From Holophagae bacterium (GTDB taxonomy: Bacteria > Acidobacteriota > Thermoanaerobaculia > Thermoanaerobaculales > Sulfomarinibacteraceae), in the NCBI GenBank assembly GCA_030609785.1, contig JAUWTC010000104.1, positions 1 to 7,710 of the forward strand: a DNA stretch of 7,710 nt. Reading direction: 5' to 3'. Both the position numbers and the translations under genes were made by a program. The notes under the pieces were generated by a model that saw nothing but the letters and a program-made list of their open reading frames with translations, had not been told where the DNA came from and made no database searches. Below are positions 1-5,510 of this stretch, piece by piece (the first letter of the stretch is position 1; each line of letters opens with the position of its first letter).

Positions 1-93
1 AGTGCCTGGGAGGCGGTCCGATCGGATGATCGAGGGCTTCAGGTGGAGCCGGAAAGTAGAACCGCCAACATGCCAAGAACGCCCCTCTCGGAC
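1..93. other. Left edge, no gene assigned
   Basis: I see no recognisable gene in this stretch. One plus-strand frame is open from base 1 to a TGA at 754-756, so the C-terminus of a gene starting outside the window cannot be excluded. That frame runs straight through the structured repeat that follows, and its translation is rich in Pro, Arg, Ser and Gly with no domain I recognise, so I read it as a chance opening in GC-rich DNA. Homology between the two repeat copies fades out around base 83-93, where only a CCCTC is still shared. Confidence 0.3.
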
Positions 94-352
94 GGCGCGT
101 GCCTGGTGCGGCTTTCTTCACCGGGCAGCCCTCCCAACTGGGCCGTCGCCGCGAAGAAGGCCGACACCTGGCAACGCTCGGCGACATCGTTGGCAATCGA
201 ATCTCGGCTGACGCCGAAGGCCGCCGAGGTCATTTCCCGGAGGGGCGGGCCTCCTACAAGAGTCCAAAATGTTGCCCCTCCGGGAAATGCACCGAGCGGG
301 GGCGCGCCCCGCGCGACCCCGAAGGCCGGGGATAGAGAACAGAGTCCAAGAC
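94..352 (+). ncRNA. Structured repeat element, copy A
   Basis: This is a roughly 259-nt hairpin-rich element, present again in reverse orientation at 878-1160. In order it contains: P1, a long interrupted hairpin over 100-173 (TGCC/GGCA, GGTG/CACC and GGCTTTCTTC/GAAGAAGGCC segments separated by small internal loops); P2, CTCGGCG (177-183) with CGCCGAG (222-228); P3, a perfect 16-bp stem pairing 231-246 with 274-289 around a 27-nt loop; a block at 282-304 identical to copy B; P4, the palindrome GGGGCGCGCCCC (299-310); P5, CCCCGAAGGCCGGGG (317-331); and a shared TCCAAGAC end (345-352). P1 and P3 differ from copy B by paired changes that keep the stems. That fits selection on RNA or single-stranded DNA structure. 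The strand is that of the consensus orientation I chose; transcription is not shown. It could instead be a MITE-like mobile element. I do not recognise the family. Confidence 0.6.
231..289 (+). repeat. P3 hairpin of copy A
   Basis: A perfect inverted repeat: the 16 bases at 231-246 are the reverse complement of 274-289, with a 27-nt loop. No T-run follows; the sequence continues into the conserved block, so it does not look like a simple intrinsic terminator. The corresponding hairpin in copy B is 968-1021, with three base pairs replaced by different Watson-Crick pairs. Confidence 0.85.
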
Positions 353-877
353 AGCGACCGCGTCAGCAAACAGCTGCAGGATCAGTTGTCACCGGCAGTG
401 ACCGAAGCGGCGAGCCGTCCGGGAACTCAGACGCAGAACCGGTGGATTCTCCGCCACCACAGCCGCCGACGCTGAACCTGCAATCTGGCGCTGCCCCGGC
501 CCGGGACGCTGATTGCTGTCGCTGCCTCCTGGACCTGTTCCTGTCGCTGTTCCCGGCCGCAATCACTACAAGGGACATTACTTGGTTGTTCCGCGTACGG
601 ATTGGTGGTGTGGCGTATGGGTTGGTCTTTTGGCGAATGAGCCGGTATTTTGGATTCCCGAGTCCGAGAGGTGGAGGGTGCCCCTTTTTCGATCAGCGAG
701 ATAGGCCAGCTGGAGAATTCCAAACCCGAGAAAAGGGAAAAGTGCCGGGTACATGAAAAGTGCCGGGTACATGGATCTAGTCTTCTCCCCTGGATCGATA
801 GTACTGGTTGAAAAAGGCGCCAGACATGCCTTTGTGACTTTCGCGGGTCCCGTCTGTTGAGTCTGGGGTGGCCGGTG
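353..877. other. Spacer between inverted repeat copies, no gene seen
   Basis: These 525 bases lie between the inverted copies. The frames that stay open are short or rich in Pro, Arg and Ser, lack good ribosome binding sites, and show no catalytic or structural motif I recognise. The part from about 560 to 735 is less GC-rich and more T-rich than the surroundings, which could mark decayed or foreign DNA. An 18-bp tandem duplication sits at 738-773. If the two copies are the ends of a mobile element, this would be its cargo, now without a visible transposase. Confidence 0.4.
738..773. repeat. Perfect 18-bp tandem duplication
   Basis: The unit AAAAGTGCCGGGTACATG occurs twice in direct succession (738-755 and 756-773) without a mismatch. 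Each unit has the near-palindromic core GTGCCGGGTAC (742-752 and 760-770). The core resembles the short palindromic motifs found in REP-type intergenic repeats, but two units are too few to name a family. It is not CRISPR-like, since there is no spacer. Confidence 0.9.
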
Positions 878-1160
878 GTCTTGGATTTTGGGTTCCAACC
901 CCGGCCTTCGGGGGCGCATTGAGGTCATCGCAGGATTCTGGGGCGCCGATCGCCCCCGCTCGGTGCATTTCCCTCAAGGGCATCAGAGTCGAAATCGGGA
1001 GAGTATCGCCCTTGAGGGAAAAGACCTCGACGGCCTACGGCATCGGCCCAGACTCGATTGCTGATGCGCTCGCCGAGCGTTGCCCGGCAAGGCTTTCTTC
1101 GCAGTAGCTCCGTTAGCTGGAGGTCTGCCCGATGAAGAAAAGCCATGCCCGGCACGCGCC
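878..1160 (-). ncRNA. Structured repeat element, copy B
   Basis: This is the second copy of the element at 94-352, read on the minus strand, about 283 nt long. The same hairpins occur in the same order: P1 between 1154 and 1081 (TGCC/GGCA, a G/G mismatch where copy A has T/T, GGCA/TGCC where copy A has GGTG/CACC, then GGCTTTTCTTC/GAAGAAAGCC with one bulged T); P2, CTCGGCG (1077-1071) with CGTCGAG (1032-1026), one pair becoming G-U; P3, a perfect 14-bp stem (1021-1008 with 981-968); the identical block at 973-951; P4, a 6-bp stem 956-951/945-940; and P5 at 913-899. P1 spans exactly 74 nt in both copies. The linker between P4 and P5 is 20 nt longer than in copy A. An ungapped stretch (1081-1023 against 173-231) matches at 47 of 59 positions by eye. 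Function unknown. Confidence 0.6.
968..1021 (-). repeat. P3 hairpin of copy B
   Basis: A perfect 14-bp inverted repeat: TTTCCCTCAAGGGC at 968-981 pairs with GCCCTTGAGGGAAA at 1008-1021 around a 26-nt loop. Compared with the copy A stem, three adjacent or near-adjacent pairs differ and every difference is compensated on the other arm. The loop sequence is not conserved between copies, while its length is nearly so (26 against 27 nt). Confidence 0.85.
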
Positions 1161-1228
1161 GAATTGAGGGTTCGGGTGCTCTCGGGTTTTGACGTCGGCG
1201 TCGGCTGTTCGGTCACTTTCTCGGCCCC

Positions 1229-1265
1229 GGCCCGAAGGGCCCATGCATTTCGTCCGACGAAATGC
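1229..1265 (-). terminator. Two hairpins just after the small minus-strand gene
   Basis: The first hairpin, GCATTTCG (1245-1252) with CGAAATGC (1258-1265), begins at the last base of the minus-strand stop codon; counting the central bases it is a 10-bp arm around one C. A second one, GGCCC/GGGCC with a 3-nt loop (1229-1241), follows at once on that strand. No U-run follows either, so this is not a textbook intrinsic terminator. Its place directly at the 3' end suggests a role in ending or protecting the transcript. Confidence 0.4.
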
Positions 1266-1522
1266 TACTCCGGGTCCAACCCGAAATACTCAAACAATTG
1301 ACGGCAGGCCGGGCACCGGGCGGCATGGCTGCGCCAGGCGTCGACGTAGGTTGAGGAGCTGTCCGCCGAGGCCAGCATCAGCGGATTGACGTGGGTGCTG
1401 GTCTCTCTCAGGCCGACGGATCGCGGATGATGGCTCTGAAAGGCTGGATCCTCCAGGCGCTGGACCAGCGTGTCCAGAGGCAGGCGCTCGTCGTCGGGAC
1501 TCTGGGGTCGTCCGGTTCCCAC
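1265..1522 (-). CDS. Small protein with HX3CX2C zinc-binding (anti-sigma-like) motif
   Basis: An 85-residue protein starting at a GTG (1522-1520) and ending in TAG. Its C-terminal part has H66-A-A-R-C70-P-A-C73, an exact H-x3-C-x2-C, the signature of zinc-binding anti-sigma (ZAS, zf-HC2) domains; H44 upstream could be a further ligand. The N-terminal 40 residues are charged and look flexible. There is no membrane segment and no sigma-factor gene next to it, so an anti-sigma role is only a possibility; a small zinc-binding adaptor is equally likely. Support for it being a real gene: it is divergent from the thiolase operon, hairpins follow its stop directly, and a TACAAT box lies 6 nt before the start, which would give a leaderless mRNA. 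No Shine-Dalgarno is visible. Against it: the ORF is short, GC-rich and unconfirmed by any homologue I can name. Confidence 0.55.
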   Translation of the reverse strand: MGTGRPQSPDDERLPLDTLVQRLEDPAFQSHHPRSVGLRETSTHVNPLMLASADSSSTYVDAWRSHAARCPACRQLFEYFGLDPE

Positions 1523-1528
1523 GATTCA

Positions 1529-1563
1529 ATTGTACCCCGCCGAAGCGGGGTCCGGAGTACAAT
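1529..1563. promoter_or_regulatory. Symmetric divergent promoter/operator region
   Basis: ATTGTAC (1529-1535) and GTACAAT (1557-1563) form a 7-bp inverted repeat. Each arm contains TACAAT, one base from the -10 consensus TATAAT, pointing outwards: the 1534-1529 box towards the small minus-strand gene, the 1558-1563 box towards the thiolase. Between them lies a GC hairpin, CCCCGC-CGAA-GCGGGG (1535-1550). No good -35 hexamer stands 16-18 bp before either box, so activation or a non-standard sigma factor is possible. A dimeric regulator could bind the arms and control both directions. Confidence 0.45.
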
Positions 1564-1606
1564 ATTCCGAGGTGCGTCGGATCAACCGCTACCGGCGTCC
1601 GGAAAG

Positions 1607-1612
1607 AAGGAG
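1607..1612 (+). promoter_or_regulatory. Strong ribosome binding site of the thiolase gene
   Basis: AAGGAG lies 5 nt before the ATG at 1618. It is the clearest Shine-Dalgarno in the window and fixes this start. A transcript starting about 7 nt after the TACAAT box at 1558-1563 would have a leader of roughly 45-50 nt. Confidence 0.85.
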
Positions 1613-1617
1613 AAACC

Positions 1618-2796
1618 ATGGACGACATTGTCATTCTCTCAGGCGCTCGAACTCCGATCGGGTCTTTTCTCGGCTCGCTGTCTTCGGTACCGGCCCCTCG
1701 GTTAGGCGCGGTGGTCATCAAGGCGGCCCTCGAACGGGCCGGCGTCGCGCCGGACCAGGTCGAGCAGGTCATCATGGGCAACGTGCTTCAGGCCGGTCAG
1801 GGGCAGGCGCCGGCTCGCCAAGCGGGCATCTATGCCGGCATTCCCCACGAGGCGGGGGCGGTCACCGTTCACAAGGTCTGTGGATCGGGCATGAAGACAA
1901 TGATGTATGCGGCCAACGACATCCGGTGCGGGGACTACGAGGTGGCGGTTGCAGGTGGCATGGAGAGCATGTCGATGGCGCCGTACCTGTTGCCAAAGGG
2001 GCGTACGGGCTATCGAATGGGCAACGGTCAGGTGATAGACCATATGGTTGCCGACGGCTTGTGGGACCCCTACGACGACAAGCACATGGGGAACTGTGCC
2101 GAAACCTGCGTCAAGCACTACGGATTCACCCGTGAGGCCCAGGATGAGTTCGCAATGACGTCCTACAAACGCGCCCTGGCGTCGATGGAGGATGGGACGT
2201 TTGCCGCGGAGATCACCCCCGTAGAGGTGCCCGGACGGCGGGGCGCCGTCACGGTCGTCGATGCCGACGAAGAGCCGACCAAGGCGAATCTGGAGAAGAT
2301 GTCCAAGCTGCGTCCGGCCTTTGACAAGGAAGGTTCCGTCACGGCGGCCAACGCGTCCAAGATCAACGACGGCGCCGCGGCCCTGGTGTTGACGTCGGCG
2401 TCGCGCGCGGCAGCCCTGGGACGCAAACCGATTGCCCGCATTATTGCCCAGGCAACCGTGGCCCAGGAGCCCGAGTGGTTCACCACCGCACCGATCGGCG
2501 CCATCCGGAAGGTTTTGGGCCGGGCCGGGATGTCGATCGACGACATCGAATTGTTCGAGATCAACGAGGCCTTCGCCGCCGTAGTCCTGGCCGCACTGAC
2601 CGAGTTGGAGCTGTCCGTCGACAAGGTCAACGTCAGCGGTGGCGCCGTTGCCCTGGGGCACCCGATCGGCGCCTCCGGCGCCCGGATTATGGTGACCCTG
2701 CTCAACGCTCTCGAGCGTCACGGAAAAAGGTTCGGTTGTGCCTCGTTGTGCATCGGAGGCGGCGAGGCCGCAGCGATGATCGTCGAGAGACTGTAG
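1618..2796 (+). CDS. Acetyl-CoA C-acetyltransferase (thiolase)
   Basis: A 392-residue cytosolic thiolase, full length for the family. It should condense two acetyl-CoA into acetoacetyl-CoA or cleave 3-ketoacyl-CoA. Catalytic landmarks are intact: the acyl-accepting Cys88 in HKVCGSGMK, GGMESMS (113-119), NEAFA (316-320), His348 in GHPIGASGAR, and Cys378 in CIGGGEA. The HMGNCAE stretch near 156-162 is typical of the acetoacetyl-CoA type, as is the start VILSGARTPIG. Whether it works in biosynthesis or degradation cannot be told from sequence, because no other beta-oxidation, polyhydroxybutyrate or mevalonate gene is present. It is the first gene of the plus-strand operon; lptD starts 6 bp after its stop, a pairing I cannot explain by pathway. 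Confidence 0.95.
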   Translation: MDDIVILSGARTPIGSFLGSLSSVPAPRLGAVVIKAALERAGVAPDQVEQVIMGNVLQAGQGQAPARQAGIYAGIPHEAGAVTVHKVCGSGMKTMMYAANDIRCGDYEVAVAGGMESMSMAPYLLPKGRTGYRMGNGQVIDHMVADGLWDPYDDKHMGNCAETCVKHYGFTREAQDEFAMTSYKRALASMEDGTFAAEITPVEVPGRRGAVTVVDADEEPTKANLEKMSKLRPAFDKEGSVTAANASKINDGAAALVLTSASRAAALGRKPIARIIAQATVAQEPEWFTTAPIGAIRKVLGRAGMSIDDIELFEINEAFAAVVLAALTELELSVDKVNVSGGAVALGHPIGASGARIMVTLLNALERHGKRFGCASLCIGGGEAAAMIVERL

Positions 2797-2802
2797 AGCT
2801 CC

Positions 2803-4902
2803 GTGAGCGCCGTCCCTCTTCGGTGGATCACCGCCGCGGTGATCCTTTTGGCGGCTGCTCAGGCGGCCGCCCAGATGGGGGCGATCGCCGTGCGTGCCAA
2901 GGGATCCCAGGAGTGGGAGGGCAACGTATGGCATGCCCTCGACGATGTCGTCATCACCTATCAGGACATCCGGATCCAATGCCAGTCGGTCGAGTTGGAC
3001 CGGGCCACAGGTGACATCAAGGCCGAGGGTGGCGTAATCCTCGACCGTGGTCAGCAGCGTTTCACTGCGGATCGACTGCTCTACAACCTCAAAACCAAGA
3101 GCGGGACCTTCACCAACGCAACTGGAACGGCGCCCCCGACCTACAGTTTCACCGGCGCAGTCCTGGAACGCGTCGACGAGACCCACTACAGGATCATCGA
3201 CGGAACGTTCACCGCCTGTGAGCAGGAGGATCGCCCTTCCTGGGACCTTCATCTGAGAGAGGCCCTGATCGAGGACGAAGGCTATGGACGCTTCAAGGGT
3301 GTCGCCTTCAGGATCAAGCGGCTGCCGGTCTTTTATTTCCCCTATCTTCTGTGGCCGGTCAAAACCGAGAGGGCCGCGGGTTTGATGTTTCCGGGATTCG
3401 GCTATTCCGAACGCCGCGGTTTCTATCTGGGCACCCGGTTGTTCGTGCCACTTGGCAGGAGTTACGACACGACGATCAACATCGACTGGTTCTCCGAGAA
3501 ATACTACGGCCTGGGCACGGAATTTCGGTGGGCGCCGACGGAGGGAGCCTACGGTGAGGTCTACGCCTACACCGTTCGTGATCCCAATGACGGCGTGTGG
3601 CAGTGGAAAATCGACGGAAGGCACCAGCAGGAGGATGTTCTGGGTTTCAGATTGACGGCCGAGATTCATGAATTGTCGGACAACGATTTCTTCCAGGAGT
3701 TCGAAAACGACGTTCAGCAGAACACCCGCCGTTACCTCTACTCGTATGCCTTGGCAACCCGGTCCCGAGGGCCCGCCACCCTCAATCTCCGCCTGGATCG
3801 GCGGGTGACCTTTCTGACACCCAACGACGTCACGCAGCACCAGTTACCCGAGGCTGAAATCCGCATTCGATCCAATCGCATCGGTCAGACCTCGCTCTAC
3901 TGGAATTTGATTTCATCTGTCAACGTCTTCAACGTCGACCGTGGTGGTGATCTCAAGGGCACATACGCCCGTGCCGATCTGTTTCCCGAGATCTCCTATA
4001 CCCTTCCAGGTCCGACGTGGCTGACAGTCACCCCCAGCGTCGGCGGCAGGGTCACCTGGTACAGCTCCCGCTACACCGAAGACCGCAAAGCCTTCGACGA
4101 GACCCCGATATCGAGAATCTTCGGTCTGGGCCGATTGGACATGGTGGGGCCGTCCTTTTCCCGGATCTTCGATCTGGACAACGACAAGGGAACCAAGATC
4201 AAGCATCTGGTCGAGCCGCGGCTGACCTACCAGTACCTGTCGGATCCCGGGGACGACATGAATTTGATCCCCCTCTTCGACGAGGTGGATTCGACGCCGA
4301 TCACCAACCGGGCCACCTTGACGCTGGCCAATCGTCTTTATGTCAAGTCCAGGAAGAGCCCCAGCGCCCGCGAGGTGGCCTCGCTGGATTTTTTCCAGAC
4401 CTATTCCTTTTCCGATCCATTGAGCTACGGGGCGGAAGGCGCAACGTCGCAGAAGAGCCCCTACGGCCTTGCCTTGCGGGTCGTTCCCGTCGTGGGGACC
4501 GCGATAGACGCACGTGCCTCCTTTGACGCCTTGACCAACAAGTTACGGTCGACCTCCCTGTCGGCCTCGACCTTTCGGCCGGCCTTCAACGTCGGTGTGA
4601 CCTGGTATGACGGCTATTCGGCAACGACGGGCGAGAAAACCTCATCCCAGGCTCAGGTGCGGTTCGGCCTGAAAAAGCCCGACTTCCCACTCTCGTTCGA
4701 TATCCATGTCGCCTATAACGTCCACAAGGCAGAGTTGCAGCAGCAGCGCTACGGCCTGGGCTGGAAGGGGAGTTGTTGGGGGGTGCGGGCGGAGTACCGG
4801 GACCTGAAATCGGCGACCTATCCGGCCAGGGACTATCGCCTGGTCATCTCACTCAAGGGCATCGGAGAACTCCCGGCCATCAAGGGGTCGTTGGGTCAGT
4901 AG
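2803..4902 (+). CDS. lptD: LPS assembly outer-membrane protein LptD
   Basis: A 699-residue LptD (OstA/Imp), the outer-membrane barrel that with LptE inserts lipopolysaccharide into the outer leaflet. Residues 1-24 form a signal peptide (hydrophobic core, then AAQAAAQ before the cleavage region). About 28-130 is the OstA/LptA-like beta-jellyroll (VELDRATGDIKAEGGVIL, then FTADRLLYNL). From about 175 the barrel follows, opening with the family hallmark PVFYFPYLLWPVKTERAAGLMFP. The end, GSCWGVRAEYRD plus a strand near RLVISLKGIGEL, matches the last strands of E. coli LptD. I see only three cysteines: C60, C139 (TFTACEQED, lining up with E. coli C173) and C658 (lining up with the C724/C725 pair). 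The start is a GTG 6 bp after the thiolase stop, chosen because it places the signal peptide correctly; the Shine-Dalgarno is weak, suggesting translational coupling. It is somewhat shorter than the 784-residue E. coli protein. No lptE is visible in the window. Confidence 0.93.
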   Translation: MSAVPLRWITAAVILLAAAQAAAQMGAIAVRAKGSQEWEGNVWHALDDVVITYQDIRIQCQSVELDRATGDIKAEGGVILDRGQQRFTADRLLYNLKTKSGTFTNATGTAPPTYSFTGAVLERVDETHYRIIDGTFTACEQEDRPSWDLHLREALIEDEGYGRFKGVAFRIKRLPVFYFPYLLWPVKTERAAGLMFPGFGYSERRGFYLGTRLFVPLGRSYDTTINIDWFSEKYYGLGTEFRWAPTEGAYGEVYAYTVRDPNDGVWQWKIDGRHQQEDVLGFRLTAEIHELSDNDFFQEFENDVQQNTRRYLYSYALATRSRGPATLNLRLDRRVTFLTPNDVTQHQLPEAEIRIRSNRIGQTSLYWNLISSVNVFNVDRGGDLKGTYARADLFPEISYTLPGPTWLTVTPSVGGRVTWYSSRYTEDRKAFDETPISRIFGLGRLDMVGPSFSRIFDLDNDKGTKIKHLVEPRLTYQYLSDPGDDMNLIPLFDEVDSTPITNRATLTLANRLYVKSRKSPSAREVASLDFFQTYSFSDPLSYGAEGATSQKSPYGLALRVVPVVGTAIDARASFDALTNKLRSTSLSASTFRPAFNVGVTWYDGYSATTGEKTSSQAQVRFGLKKPDFPLSFDIHVAYNVHKAELQQQRYGLGWKGSCWGVRAEYRDLKSATYPARDYRLVISLKGIGELPAIKGSLGQ

Positions 4903-4918
4903 GCCCTCATGCTAGACT
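4891..4918 (+). promoter_or_regulatory. Internal promoter for a leaderless phosphatase transcript
   Basis: TTGGGT (4891-4896), a 16-bp spacer and TAGACT (4913-4918) preceded by TGC (an extended -10) form a plausible housekeeping promoter over the last codons of lptD. The GTG start at 4926 lies 7 nt after the -10 box, where transcription would be expected to begin, and no Shine-Dalgarno is present. This fits a leaderless mRNA, which allows expression of the downstream genes apart from lptD. Confidence 0.45.
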
Positions 4919-4925
4919 TCGCGCC

Positions 4926-5510
4926 GTGAAAATGAGCACCGAAAAACCCCGTTCCATTGGACGATTTGCGGCCATAGTTGGGCTTGTGGTCGTTTTCGGA
5001 GTGGTCGCCGCCACTGGGTGGTGGCTCTACTGGGTCAGGGTGCAGAACCGTTTTGCCACGATCACCGAGGGCGAGGTTTACCAGTCGTCTGCCATGACGG
5101 CGGACGAGATGGCCGAACTGGTCAACGAGTTCGGGATCCGGACCGTGATCGACATGCGGCGCGAAGATGAGGGAGGGGAGAACATGGTTGCGGAACGGCG
5201 TGTGCTCGCCGACCTCGGCGTGATCTTCTTCCACCTGCCGTCGTTACAGGTGCCGAACGACGAAACAGTCGACCGCTTTCTCCAGTACGTGGCCGACGAA
5301 GAGCACCGGCCCTTTCTCATCCACTGCAAGCACGGGGAGGGGCGCTCGGTGCTGTTCGCAGCGCTTTACCGCATTGAGTTCGAGGGCTGGTCCAATCAGC
5401 GCGCCCGGCAGGCGACCAGGCTCATCCTTTGGCGCACTGGCTTTTCCCTGGACAGGCCCAAGGGCCGCTACCTGGACCAGTATCAGCCGAGGCTGCGTGA
5501 GCAGAACTGA
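4926..5510 (+). CDS. Membrane-anchored Cys-based (tyrosine/dual-specificity-type) phosphatase
   Basis: A protein of 194 residues from the GTG at 4926 (192 from the in-frame ATG at 4932). A Lys/Arg-rich N-terminus is followed by one hydrophobic helix at about 13-36, so the catalytic domain should sit in the periplasm, anchored to the inner membrane. The domain starts with ITEGEVYQSSAM (46-57) and IRTVIDMR (71-78), typical of the compact DSP/Siw14-like phosphatases. It carries the P-loop HCKHGEGRS with Cys134 as nucleophile and Arg140 binding phosphate (C-x5-R). The general acid is not certain; D112 is one candidate. Known family members act on phosphotyrosine or inositol phosphates, and the periplasmic Caulobacter protein CtpA acts on lipid A. 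With lptD upstream and a lipid- or glycan-modifying enzyme downstream, a lipid or glycan phosphate substrate is an inference. No ribosome binding site is seen. Confidence 0.85.
   Translation: MKMSTEKPRSIGRFAAIVGLVVVFGVVAATGWWLYWVRVQNRFATITEGEVYQSSAMTADEMAELVNEFGIRTVIDMRREDEGGENMVAERRVLADLGVIFFHLPSLQVPNDETVDRFLQYVADEEHRPFLIHCKHGEGRSVLFAALYRIEFEGWSNQRARQATRLILWRTGFSLDRPKGRYLDQYQPRLREQN

Noticed and set aside
231..289. Intrinsic terminator
   Set aside because: The stem is strong but the loop is 27 nt, no T-run follows on either strand, and the stem is part of a larger conserved element.
1..756. Plus-strand frame open over 252 codons from the window start
   Set aside because: It runs through the structured repeat and spacer, is biased to Pro/Arg/Ser/Gly, has no domain, and the repeat changes between copies are structural, not coding. 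The first few codons could belong to an upstream gene, but nothing proves it.
738..773. Possible minimal CRISPR array
   Set aside because: The two units are directly adjacent with no spacer, and no cas gene is present.
353..877. tRNA, rRNA or a transposase gene in the spacer
   Set aside because: I looked for a T-loop/anticodon pattern, conserved rRNA blocks and DDE, HUH or serine recombinase motifs and found none on either strand.
925..1155. Minus-strand ORF over copy B similar in translation to a plus-strand ORF over copy A
   Set aside because: The protein similarity follows from nucleotide homology of the repeat. Frames diverge after indels, differences are spread over all codon positions, and compensated stem changes explain the conservation better.
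1391..1705. Plus-strand ORF crossing the divergent gap into the thiolase
   Set aside because: It overlaps the small minus-strand gene, the promoter region and the first thiolase codons, without a motif or ribosome binding site.
1702..3840. 712-codon minus-strand open frame
   Set aside because: It lies antisense to the thiolase and lptD, crosses the border of both genes, and has no recognisable domain. It is a by-product of GC-rich codon use in the real genes.
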